The notes under the pieces were generated by a model. The model was not told the DNA's origin. It saw nothing but the letters and a program-made list of their open reading frames with translations, and did not search any database. A stretch of DNA of 64,000 nt from assembly GCA_038093975.1 (NCBI GenBank), contig JBBPTG010000038.1, forward strand, positions 1 to 64,000. Reading direction: 5' to 3'. Shown in pieces: positions 22,283 through 32,342 of the stretch. The translations under genes and the position numbers were made by a program. The number at the start of each line of letters is the position of its first letter. The stretch's first letter is position 1. The DNA is from Chalciporus piperatus. Taxonomy: Eukaryota > Basidiomycota > Agaricomycetes > Boletales > Boletaceae.

Positions 22283-24455
22283 ATGTCGACGATATACATC
22301 GACCAAGCAGCTGGAGTGGACGCTCCAGGCAACGGCACCGCCGATCGTCCATATCAAACCCTCGCCTATGCGATATTCTCGACCCCAGCTGCCGAGGTCG
22401 ATAACACGGTGTTCCAGATCAGGAAGAGTGCCGAGGTAGAGTTCGATGCGCCAACCCAATCAGCTACCAAGAAGGCCAAGAAAGATGCGCAAGGATTAGA
22501 GAAGAAACGCTTGAAAGCGGAAGCAGACGACAAAGAGGCGAGAGAGAGACAGGAGCGAAAGGAGAAGAGACTTGAGGAGAGTAGGAAGGTGGTGCTTGTT
22601 GAGGATCCGTCGCTCCCCTCGTCGACCAAGGTGGGATGTCTCCCGAATTTTTCTCTCTGTAGTATTCTGATCGCGTTTCTGAATCGGTTTAGTCCAAGAT
22701 TGTGAACTTGGCGAATTTGAGGGGTCAGAGGGTGAAGGTGTCGGGGTGGGTACACCGGTTGCGGGATCAGCAGGAGATCATGTTCATCGTATTGAGAGAC
22801 GGTACTGGGTACCTTCAAGCATTGCTTACTGGACAGACTGTGAGCATTTGTCATTCATGGAGAATACTCTGAATACTAAACATTTTTCTAGAGCAAAACT
22901 TATGATGCACTCACGTTGCAACTCGAGGCTTCGGTTGAGCTAATCGGAACCCTCAAGGAAGTTCCAGAGGGCCAGAAGGCACCTGGTGGACACGAACTTG
23001 TGGTGGACTACTGGAAGGTTCTTGGTCCTGCTCCAGGAGCGGATGAAGCTTTCAGCAACAGACTCAACGAGGTGATATCAGTTTTCAGGATGAAATTATT
23101 TCGTCCCATCGCTGACATTGTCCTATAGCAATCCGATCCCTCAATCCTGGCCGATCTCCGCCATCTCGTCTTGCGTGGCGAGACTGCTTCCAACGTCCTC
23201 CGACTACGCGCTGCTCTTCTTTCCGCTTTCCGTGCCACTTATGCTGAACACCACTGTTTGGAGGTCACACCGCCATGTCTCGTGCAGACCCAGGTCGAGG
23301 GTGGTGCAACGCTGTTCAAGCTAGACTACTACGGGCAACCCGCTTTTCTCACTCAAAGTTCGCAGCTATACCTCGAGACTTGTCTCCCTTCCCTCGGTGA
23401 TGTCTTCTGTGTTCAAGAGAGTTTCCGCGCCGAGAACAGGTAGGTTCCGCGCATATATGGTATCTTGGATATGGTCTGAACGACTGCTCAACAGTCACAC
23501 TCGCCGTCACCTGAGTGAATACACTCACATGGAGGCCGAGCTAGGATTCATTACCTTTGATGACCTGATGACGCACATCGAGGCGATTGTGAGATCTATG
23601 CCTCCCGCGCGGGTTCAGCAACTTATCTCTCGTCATAGATCTGCGAAACCGTCGATAAACTCCTCGCCGATCCCGCCTCTTCCTCACTGATCAAAACCCT
23701 CAACCCCAACTTCACCGCCCCAGTCCGACCCTTCAAACGGATGTCTTACATGGACGCGATCGCATGGCTCAACGAGCACGGAATCCTTCATGAAGATGAA
23801 GATACGGAGGGCCACACAAAGCTGGACGCCAATGGCAAGCCTGTGATGGTGCCACACGCGATTGGGGATGACATCGCTGAGGCTGCAGAGCGTCAGATGA
23901 CAGACATCATTGGGACGCCCATTTTCCTGCACGGGTTCCCGGCTCACCTCAAGGCGTTTTATATGCAGAAGATGCCCAGGAAGGAGGGGGAGACGGGGCC
24001 GATTTGTACAGAGAGTTGTGATTTGTTGATGCCTGGTGTTGGCGAGATCGTTGGTGCGTTTTCGCTCGATTGAGGTTTTCCTATCATGTCGAGGCTGAGA
24101 TGATCGGGATAGGTGGATCGATGAGGATAGCGGATGGAGAGGAGCTGCTGGCAGCGTATGCAAAGGAAGGCATTGATCCTGCTCCTTATTACTGGTTCAC
24201 CGACCTTCGGAAATATGGTACTTGCCAACACGGTGGATATGGTCTCGGTATCGAGGTGAGAGAAGTTGACGCATACATCCCTGGTCCGTGACACTGACTC
24301 GGATTCCTCGCACTTGTTAGCGTTTCCTCGCGTGGTTGGGGAACAGGTACACTGTGAGGGAATGTTCCTTGTTCCCAAGGTGCGTCGATCGTTGGGTAGG
24401 AGTGTAGAGTGTGCTGATGATCTTTCGCAGATGGCCTGGTCGTGCCACTCCTTGA
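22283..24455 (+). CDS. DED81: Asparagine--tRNA ligase, cytoplasmic
   Basis: This class II aminoacyl-tRNA synthetase charges tRNA-Asn in the cytosol. The N-terminal domain ([18 protein letters not shown]) is followed by a Lys/Glu-rich coiled coil typical of eukaryotic AsnRS. The OB-fold anticodon-binding part reads [20 protein letters not shown]. In the catalytic core, motif 2 reads [19 protein letters not shown] after splicing, and the motif 3 region reads GIERFLAWL, joined from two exons. [20 protein letters not shown] precedes GGSMRI. It ends WPGRATP at 24455, the usual AsnRS terminus. About eight introns are present. It is convergent with DPH5, with about 215 bp between stops. Confidence 0.95.
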
Positions 24456-24670
24456 GCGTGCTTCCTGAGGATAGAGTACTTCCCGAACGTTTTTGGATTT
24501 CTGATACCTCTAGAGGTTTCGGCGTGATAGAATTTCGGGAGTGCTGTAGAGTTGCAGTCTGAAGAATTAAATTTCCTATTTTCATTGACCGTCAAGGTTT
24601 CTCGCTGTTCCATGTGCCTTGGTGGGAGAAACATTGGCCCCGAGATTGATTCGAGATTGGTGACCTCTAT

Positions 24671-25776
24671 TCACTCTAACGCACATTCATAGACTCTACT
24701 TGCAACATCTCGCCAGGTTTCCTTGTCTACTGCGTATTCCTGTGCATAATCCACTTCAAGGTAATGCAATCTCTTTCCTATAATCACGAGACTATGCAAC
24801 GGCTCTCCAAAGACCTCGGGAGGTTGTCGAGCGAGTTCCTCGAGCGTTCCGCAGACGATTCGCTGATTGTCGGCATCGCCCCCAACTCTGGACATGGCGA
24901 TCGCAAGGGTCGAGGTTGGGGATAAGACTTTTTGGTCCCTGAGCGACTCGATCTCGAGGAGCTGGGAGACTGCCTGGGGTATTGACATGTACCGAGGAGG
25001 CTCGTATATCTTCCTACCCCTGTAATCAAGCATCAGTGTGAGCATCCATCCTTGCGCGATCGACTACAAGATCCCACCTCGCCAAATTCTCCTCACTCTG
25101 TTCCTTCACCTTAATATCCAACAACACGAGCGTATGCAACCCCAGATCACTATTCTCCTTGATCCGATCATAAAACGAATCTGGTTTCCACGTCTCGGTG
25201 AAGAAGACGAGGGAGACGCTTTGTCCGAAATTGTAGAGTTGGAGACCGCATGCGCCGATGGCGTTCATTATGGAGGCGTTGTGGATGATTCGGACGGGGA
25301 TGTGTTGGGCGCGGGCGCGGAGGGCGATGTCGATGTGAGTTGTTGCGCTGTCCACCGTGACGGTCAGTATAGGTGGTAGAGGGATGGAGGACAGGGAACG
25401 CACCCTAAGGGATCACCGACGACTAGGAACGCGACGTCTTCCTTGTCCGCATCTCGTAGGATGTCGTCGCTCTCTGTTTCTACCATGTCGCGGTCGGCGA
25501 GGATGAGAGGTTTTTCGTAGAATGCTTCCTTGCGGGTAATACGATCAGGGAACTCGTTCTGAACATGGACGGGGCTGGGGGCGTACCAGACGTTCTTTTT
25601 GGACCATGAGGATGCTGGTGTAGGCTTCGAGGTAGACTCTGGTGGAGGATTTGACTGCCTAGAGGAGCGAGACTGGTTCAGTTGTGGGTTCTTGTGAAAT
25701 GAGGGAAACCGACTTCGAGGCCTCGAACGGTGATGTCTTTTTCATCGCAGAGACCTAGCCCGATGATGTACAGCAT
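24671..25776 (-). CDS. DPH5: Diphthine methyl ester synthase
   Basis: Dph5 is the AdoMet-dependent methyltransferase that makes diphthine on elongation factor 2. The N-terminus [20 protein letters not shown], the spliced [16 protein letters not shown] segment and [20 protein letters not shown] are signatures of the Dph5 branch of the tetrapyrrole methylase fold. [20 protein letters not shown] and [18 protein letters not shown] follow. The C-terminus reads [20 protein letters not shown], with a stop at 24671. The start at 25776 is fixed by the conserved MLYIIGLG. Several introns split the gene; one separates GDPLG from ATTHID. The expected length is about 285 residues. Confidence 0.94.
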
Positions 25777-26165
25777 CCTCAAGATTGGTGTGTCAGTTCG
25801 GTAAAGCCAGTCGAGAGATGCCGTTGGTCAGAGATATAATATCTTGAAGATTAGATCTTGATCCACGGCACGTCAATTCGAACTTGAACTTGCTACCTTT
25901 TGATCAACTTTTCGAGCTTTTCACGAAATCAATTCAACTCCTCAACTCCTGCAATACTCGAGTTTGTCATGGTAGCTCGACGAATACTGGTTTTCATGAA
26001 CACTCCAAGCCTGAGTTTGGAGCGTTGCACGCCGACCTATAGTACCAACCGAGAACTTCGAGTCGCTCCAAATTCCCAGTTCATGCAACAAGATGACAGG
26101 CAAGTACATTCTCAAGCCATGCGCACCGGGCGAGCTTGTCCTCTCAGGTATCAACATCATCTATA
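25777..26165. other. Spacer between DPH5 start and the TPR gene end
   Basis: It holds the DPH5 promoter side and the 3' flank of the TPR gene, both of which lie on the minus strand. I looked for a CHAT-like domain continuing the TPR protein here and found none. Confidence 0.4.
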
Positions 26166-29145
26166 CTAAGTGTCCACACTATTGTAGCAAAGCTTGAATA
26201 TGATACAATAAAAATCACTTGTCGTCGGATGTTTACTCCAAGTGTAGTTCGTGTTTGCTTCCTTTGCGTGCACCATCTCTCCCTGATTCGCAATGGTTTG
26301 GTCGAGGTCCTTGATGTCTGCAAGCCTGTCGAAACGAGTGCTGAGATATCCTAAGGCTGTTGAGGTAGACAAAACGGTGTGGATGATCCTCCGGAGCGAG
26401 CTTCACAGCCTCTTTCTCCTTCGCAATGGCTCGTTCAAGGTCCTTGATGTCTCCAAGCATTTCAAAACGAGTGCGAAGAGACACTCCGAGGTTGTTGAGG
26501 TACGCAGCACGGTGTGGATGGTTCCCTGGAGTCAGCTCCACAGCCTTTTCTTGTTTCAAGATGGCTCGTTCGAGGTCCTCGTTGTCTCCCAGCTTGTCAA
26601 AACGAGTGCTGAGTGATACTCCAAGGTTGTTGACATACACGGCGCAGTGTGGATGATTCTCGGGAGTGAGATTTGCAGCCTCTTCTTCCTTCATGATTGC
26701 TTGTTCGAGGTCGCTGATGTCTCCAAGCTTGCCAAAACGAGTGAGAAGAGATACAGCAAGACTCCGGAGGCGTTGAGCACGGTCTGGATGATCCTCCGGA
26801 GTGAGCCGCACAGCCTCTTCCTCCTTCGAAATGGCCCGTTCGAGGTCCTTGAGGCCTCCGAGCCTTTTGAAAAAGGCTCTGAGGGATATCGCGAGGTTCT
26901 GGAGCCGCTGAGCACGATCTGGATGATCCTCCGGAGTGAGCCGCACAACCTCCTCCTGCTTCATAATCACTTGTTCGAGGTCCTTGATGTCTCCAAGTTT
27001 GCTGAAACGAGTGCCGAGAGATACCCCAAGGCTCTGAAGGCGCACGGCACGGCGTAGATGGTTCTCCGGAGTGAGCCGCACTGCCTCTTCCTGCCTTGCA
27101 ATTGCTTGCTCGAGGTCATGGATATCTCCAAGCTTGCTGAAGCGAGTACCAAGGGATACCCCAAGGTTCTGGAGGTGCTCAGCTCGTTGTGGATGATCCT
27201 CCCCTGTGAGATGCATGGCCTCTTCCCCCATTGCAATGGCTCGTTCGAGGTCGTCAATATCACCAAGCTTGTCAAAACGAGCTCTGAGAAATGCCGCAAG
27301 GTTCTGAATGTGCTCAGCGCGGCATGCATGCTCCTCTGGCGTCAGCAGCACGGCTTCTTCCCCCACCGCGATGGCTTGTTCGATGTCCTCGATGGCTCCA
27401 AACTTGTTGAAGCGACTGCAGAGAGATTCCCCGAGGTGGCTGAGATGAGAAGCGCGATTTGGACAATGCGGGTGAACGAGTAGTAGAACATCCTCATGGT
27501 TCGCGATTGCTTGGTCAAGATCATCAAGCCGACCTTGCTCTCCTTCTATTTGGAAACGTAGCCTCAGTGCGACGCCGAGGTTTTGCAGCCTGTAAGGCCA
27601 GTCAAAATAGTCTCTGGGGAAGACTCGAACAGCCGCATCCAATTCGAGGACCAACTTGTTGATTTCAGATAAATTGCAGTGATATTCAGCCCTGATCCGT
27701 TTGTATGTTTGGAGGAAAAGGATTGCAGCTCGGTGCTCATGACTGCCCCCAGCACAAGTCCTTGTGACCTCATTCATGAGTTTCTCCATCTCGTCCGTGA
27801 GGGGTTCGTCGTGTACCCGTCTCCGGTAGCGATGCAAGAGTGCCTGACCGAGGGCTAGCAGGGTGGCTGGGCGATCCGGATGAGGAGAACGGCGCATCTC
27901 GAGTGCCTCACCATATAGGGCAATAGATTTAGCGATCGTCTTGTCTCCACCCCTAGCCTCAAATATATAGTACTTTGCCTTCGCGAGGTTGAACAGTGCG
28001 GCAGGGCGACATTCATCGTCGGGATGACAAACGCGCAGAGCGCATTCGAAATGTTCGATAGCTTCTTTGAGATCCTCTTCCTTGTAGTACTCGTAATAGC
28101 GGAGGAGGGCATCATGCCCTATATCCGTCTCGTGCGCCACGGCTGAAGACCTTTCCCACTGCCACAAAGAACAATTTGTTGTGAGCAATATACGGACTCT
28201 CCGACAGGACAGGGGGCGTACATTGTTATTCTCATGACTAGAATAAGCCTCGAAATCCGGACAATATCTCCGTCCTGCAGTAATTAGAAGTGACGAACAA
28301 CGTTCCCTTCCTCCTGAAGAGAAATTGATGACTTTCATGATCTGAGTACCCACAAGTACGCAACAGGTCGTGATATTCTTACGGGAGGTGTTTCCAACCA
28401 GGTCCCCCACGGTGATATCTGCCGAGCAGAGAGTTGATCCGTTGCCGAGCATTGGCTCGATCTCGAATGCAGCACAGAATGAAAGTTGGAGTCTAGCAGA
28501 AGGATCATTGTACCTGAATATCATGAGTACAATAAAGCATAGAAGTTTGACGAGTGTCTCACAAAATGATTTCATCGTCCCATTCAATGACAGTTTCGCA
28601 TACCGGTATAGACCGAACCCCGGTCCTCCTTCGAAGCCCATTGAACTGGAGAAGAACATAAAAACCGACTGGTAGATGAGTGAGACCAGTGATGATGTCG
28701 TCAGCCCGGATGCCTGCAAGAGCTTTGTTAGGATTCATCAATAACACATTAAACAAGTCCGTACGTGAAATAACGATCCATGAATTGTCGATCGAAGGCG
28801 TACGGAGCGAGAATACCTCGATCTTGGGACACGGTTTAGTTGCATCCTTGCTGACGGCGACAAAAGTGTTGTTGTCCAAAGGCGAGGATAGGGTGGTCAC
28901 TTCGAGACTGGACACAACCTTGAGCCGTTTATTGCCATCTCCACTGTCAATGAAATAGTCCACACTCTGAACATTAGGAAGGAATGAAAAACGCACTTCT
29001 TGCTCTCCAGCCAAACGGCGTCTAAAAATAGCAGCGACAGGTCAATCCTTTTATATAGTCAACCATAAAAACAATCTACTTGCCATTCTCAGAAGCCGAG
29101 ACGTATTTGTCGCCCAAAACTTCCCAGACGTAGCCTTCGTTCACG
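26166..29145 (-). CDS. C2-like domain plus tandem TPR protein, frameshifted at its end
   Basis: Exons from about 29.14 kb encode a beta-rich stretch (GYVWEVLGDKYVSASENG, FSLRTPSIDNSWIVIS). A C2-like segment follows: LQFNGLRRRTGVRSIPVCET, VIEWDDEIIL, YNDPSARLQLSF and ITVGDLVG. From about 28140 a large exon carries helical repeats. Nine of them are regular 45-residue TPR units of the type GDIKDLEQ-I--QEE-VRLTPEDHP-RA--LQNLG-SL-TRF-KL. Such proteins in Agaricomycetes often end in a CHAT protease-like domain; here none follows. At about 26350 the frame slips from YLNSLRIS into a different frame. The repeat continues as LSTRFDRLADIKDLDQTIAN in the shifted frame, and both frames end within 200 bp. 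The product is therefore truncated. It may belong to one transcript with the gene upstream (29.1-30.4 kb). Confidence 0.7.
26290..27530 (-). repeat. Nine tandem 135-bp repeats coding for TPR units
   Basis: The spacing between equivalent CGAGGTC positions (for example 26571 and 26706) is 135 bp, or 45 codons. The units share long identical stretches at the DNA level. That suggests recent duplication or gene conversion within the array rather than only old protein similarity. A tenth unit is partly preserved beyond the frameshift at the 3' end of the gene. Confidence 0.85.
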
Positions 29146-30431
29146 GTACCATCGTATAATAGGTTCTCCTGTGGACTGGGTCAAGACGGAACGATACAGA
29201 CACTGTGCGGCGAACCGTGGTGAGCACGTCCATCCATTGTCTGTCGTGCGTGACAGCCACGTGGGCATTCGGATTCTGGCCGAAAAATAATCAGTGTGCT
29301 GCAGGATCCTAACGACGGTGCAAACCTTGGCCAAGAGATAATGGTTAATAAGATCAGAAGGGTGGAACGGCTGAAGGATAGCTCAATCATCGCAGCGAAC
29401 ATTGAGAAACATAACAAATGCTCGTACCTGAGATAATCGGGGTACATGTTCGTGACCTACTTGCCCATTTGTCCCGTTAAGATTCTGAACTATTTCAATG
29501 TCATGAACTCACTTTGGAGAGAAATTCGCTGCAAGAGCATGTTCCAAAGACCGAGCAGGACGTTCACCCATACGTGAAACAAAGCGAGACAAATGCTGGA
29601 TGATCGCGGTAGAAACTCAATGAGGGGGGTTGGAAGCCACCATCGCACCGTGACCTTGAAACCGGTGATGAAGACAGTTTGGTTGAGATTGTCAGCCCGC
29701 GTACTTCCGGGACCAGCACGCCAGTCCACAGAAAATGCAGGCTCCCACGTGTGTATTTGAGCATTTGCATCCTTCTCGTTTGGTCGCTTGACCAGGATCT
29801 CCCCACCATGCGGAGCACCATTGAACGAACCGAGAGACCACGAACGAGTTTTATGGAGACCGGTGATCAGGTATAGGGAGTCGCGCCGGGCAAATGTACA
29901 CCAGCTCTGGGCGTTTTTGACTGCAATCTTCCGGAAGTCTTCCTTATCTCTAAGTTCATGAGAGGTAGCCCCCGATGGTAGAATGAGGATGGCGCCAGGC
30001 GCTGCGGACGAGACGAATCTGTAAAGTACCCTTACAAGACAGTCAATCTCATCCCGACTCTCCACGCGAAATTCGTATCACCTTTCGTCGGATGGCGGTG
30101 GTTGCTCCCGCCGTATATGAGCGGGGTTAATACACCGCTCGCAAGGGATTGCATTTGGGGTTACATCAACTTCGACCTCCTCATCGCATTCGATTGGCTC
30201 GAAACCGACAGGAACACGGTGCTTGCGGTGGAGTTCGTGGTTGGAAGAGTACCGTATGTTGAAAAGGACTTTGAACCTTCCATAGCTATCAACGTAGCCA
30301 ACATCCCCAATCTGAAGTCCATCATTTTGATAGGACTCGGGGAGATTGCCACTTGGCTCGGGAGTCCAGAGCGGGTAGCCGAATTTTGTTGGTAGATTTT
30401 TCGCATATACATCCTGCAAGGAGTCCGACAT
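29146..30431 (-). CDS. Agaricomycete-specific 'NQTVF' family protein (function unknown)
   Basis: The start MSDSLQDVYAKNLPTKFGYP is followed by GYPLWTPEPSGNLPESYQND and IGDVGYVDSYGRFKVLFNI. A second exon has GAILILPSGATSHEL, SLYLITGLHKTRSWSLGSF and DNLNQTVFITGFKVTV. Smaller exons carry HPSDLINHYLLAK and AHVAVTHDRQWMDVL. I know this combination as a recurrent family of unnamed proteins in Agaricomycetes, without an assigned biochemical role. A Trp/Gly-rich beta structure seems likely. Translation of the last exon meets a stop near 29145. A nearby acceptor would instead join it to the GYVWEVLGD exon of the C2/TPR part, so a single large gene is possible. A decayed paralogue lies at 4.1-4.8 kb. 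Confidence 0.65.
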
Positions 30432-30831
30432 TGCGAGGTTGGTTTACAGTGGAAGACTTTGGTAGCGCCCAATGCATTATTCGAATTTCGCTTCGAGGCA
30501 AGCTAGTACACGTTGACTACACGCAAACTACACGTGAAGATGTTGTGCATGCAGTGCGAGTTGAACTAACCCTATTGTTTTCGGAATCAACTGTAACTAT
30601 CTTCGCTCTCCTTCACATTTGAGCTATTGTGCTGCCGTTCCAATCTGTGGCTAGACTTCGTTGCAACCCAACGTCCACATGTGGTAGTACGACCTCGGTT
30701 CCGAGACTACCTTCAAGTTCGAGGGTCTCGGAACCGCAATCTGTCAACCGACTGTCAACGCAGCTATACATAAACGATTCACTTTGAAGCTATCCCTAGC
30801 TCCTTCGTTCAAATTCAAGAGATAGCAAGAG
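30432..30831. other. Divergent promoter region
   Basis: It lies between the starts of the NQTVF-family gene (minus) and the unknown 374-residue gene (plus). No gene was seen. A near-palindromic pair of CGGTTCCGAGAC and GTCTCGGAACCG lies near 30700-30740 and may be a binding site or hairpin. Confidence 0.45.
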
Positions 30832-31956
30832 ATGCACCAAGCACACACAATTCCCTGGAACATGCTTGCCTCCCACTTCGTTTTCATACGGGATAACCCC
30901 CACCGAACACCGCGCACAACAGATATCTTCCCTATCGAACCCCCACGACCCACCCGCGCGGGAGACTTGATGCACTTCACGCGCGTTCTCGCCACGACAA
31001 TCCGTTCATTCGCGAGGACAGAACGAGAGAAACATCCATCAGCGGAAGAACTCCGATTGCAAGTCACTCCCACTCCCACTAGCGACAGCAATACCAACAG
31101 CACAAACATTCTATCCATGAATACCAAGGAGACTAGCATCGATCCCTCCTCTTCCTCCTCTTCCACGATAACCCCGCCAAAACTCTTCCCCGGCTTCCTC
31201 CTCACCCGGTATCCAAAATATTTGACCACGAAGATGCAAAACCCCGTGTACTGGGATAAACGCGCGCGGCGTAGCGTGTTTGATGGACGGCCCATCTACT
31301 CGACGTCAGATGGTGATCTCGCGGATGCCATCAAAGTCCTGATGTATGCCACCGATGCTCGTGCCGTCTTGTGCCTTGCACATCTGCCTTTCGAGAAAGG
31401 AACACAGAATGCGCCTGGACAAAACCCACATGTTCCATTCGCACCCGGGCCTGCCCTCAGGGCCCTCTCGAACCTCAGTTGGGGTCACTCCTTTGGATTC
31501 AACCGTATCGTAGACAGCGCTCTATGGGCATACATCTACCTCAATCTCTCCGCGTCGCTCGACCTCGTCTCATCAGGCACGTTCATGGAGACACACAATT
31601 TTGCGGTCATGTTTAGAGACACGACACAAGAGATGGATTATTGCGCCCAGCAGTTGCCTCATCGGGATTTCTGGGGGCGCATGGGGATCAACAGCACGGA
31701 CCCGTGTCTCAGACTGAACCCAGAGTTTTGCTCGAGGTTCGATATGTACGTGCCCAAATCGCGGCCATGGACGGGTTCAGATCTGGAATGGATGGAGCGC
31801 TATTTGAAGGAGGTCTTTCGGCTGTTGTACGTTTATGATATGGTGATGCGAGAGTGTGGGATGGAGGTACGGTGGGAGGATGAGATCGTTTTCACGGTCA
31901 GGGGCATAACCCGAGCCGCGGCGAGGATCGACGTGGGTGTTGTCGAATTCAGGTAA
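30832..31956 (+). CDS. Unknown intronless protein, 374 residues
   Basis: This is an uninterrupted frame from the ATG at 30832. The first 120 residues are low complexity with a Ser run (about residues 104-111). The C-terminal 250 residues look globular: LFPGFLLTRYPKYLTTKMQN, SDGDLADAIKVLMYATDARA, LSWGHSFGFNRIVDSALWAY, LPHRDFWGRMGINS and a final EVRWEDEIVFTVRG. No signal peptide or membrane span is visible. I do not recognise the family. The lack of introns is unusual in this window, where almost every gene is split. It lies between the NQTVF/TPR locus and an intact HET gene, so it may belong to the same accessory island. Confidence 0.65.
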   Translation: MHQAHTIPWNMLASHFVFIRDNPHRTPRTTDIFPIEPPRPTRAGDLMHFTRVLATTIRSFARTEREKHPSAEELRLQVTPTPTSDSNTNSTNILSMNTKETSIDPSSSSSSTITPPKLFPGFLLTRYPKYLTTKMQNPVYWDKRARRSVFDGRPIYSTSDGDLADAIKVLMYATDARAVLCLAHLPFEKGTQNAPGQNPHVPFAPGPALRALSNLSWGHSFGFNRIVDSALWAYIYLNLSASLDLVSSGTFMETHNFAVMFRDTTQEMDYCAQQLPHRDFWGRMGINSTDPCLRLNPEFCSRFDMYVPKSRPWTGSDLEWMERYLKEVFRLLYVYDMVMRECGMEVRWEDEIVFTVRGITRAAARIDVGVVEFR

Positions 31957-32342
31957 ACAGGAGGACGCAATAAGAAGTGTCATTCTTGCTATCCCCGTTC
32001 GAGGAGGCACGCAGCTTGGCAGGTGGTCTTGATGCACGCTCGATAGGGCCAACGTCAGCGTCAATCATGATGAATTTCGCAGCGCGTGGTGAGCACTCCT
32101 GGTCCAAGTTTGGGGAATTACGGGCGCTCATCATACACGGTGAAACCGTCTGTCGGTCACCGGTTGGCTGCATCTCGTGGCCGCAGCCCGAGGGTATATC
32201 TTGCTCTCTGAGCGTTCAATGGCTCCATATGCCCTCACTTCTCGTCTTCTACGCCATCCTTCGAACCGTGACCTTTTGAGGTACACTCTGCCAGGTATTG
32301 AAACGGCGGGAAGTTCTGAACACGAGGCTAGTCGCTCACCAG
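31957..32342. other. Spacer upstream of the HET gene
   Basis: No convincing gene is present; one open frame of 100 codons (about 31977-32279) lacks motifs. It should hold the HET gene promoter. Confidence 0.4.
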
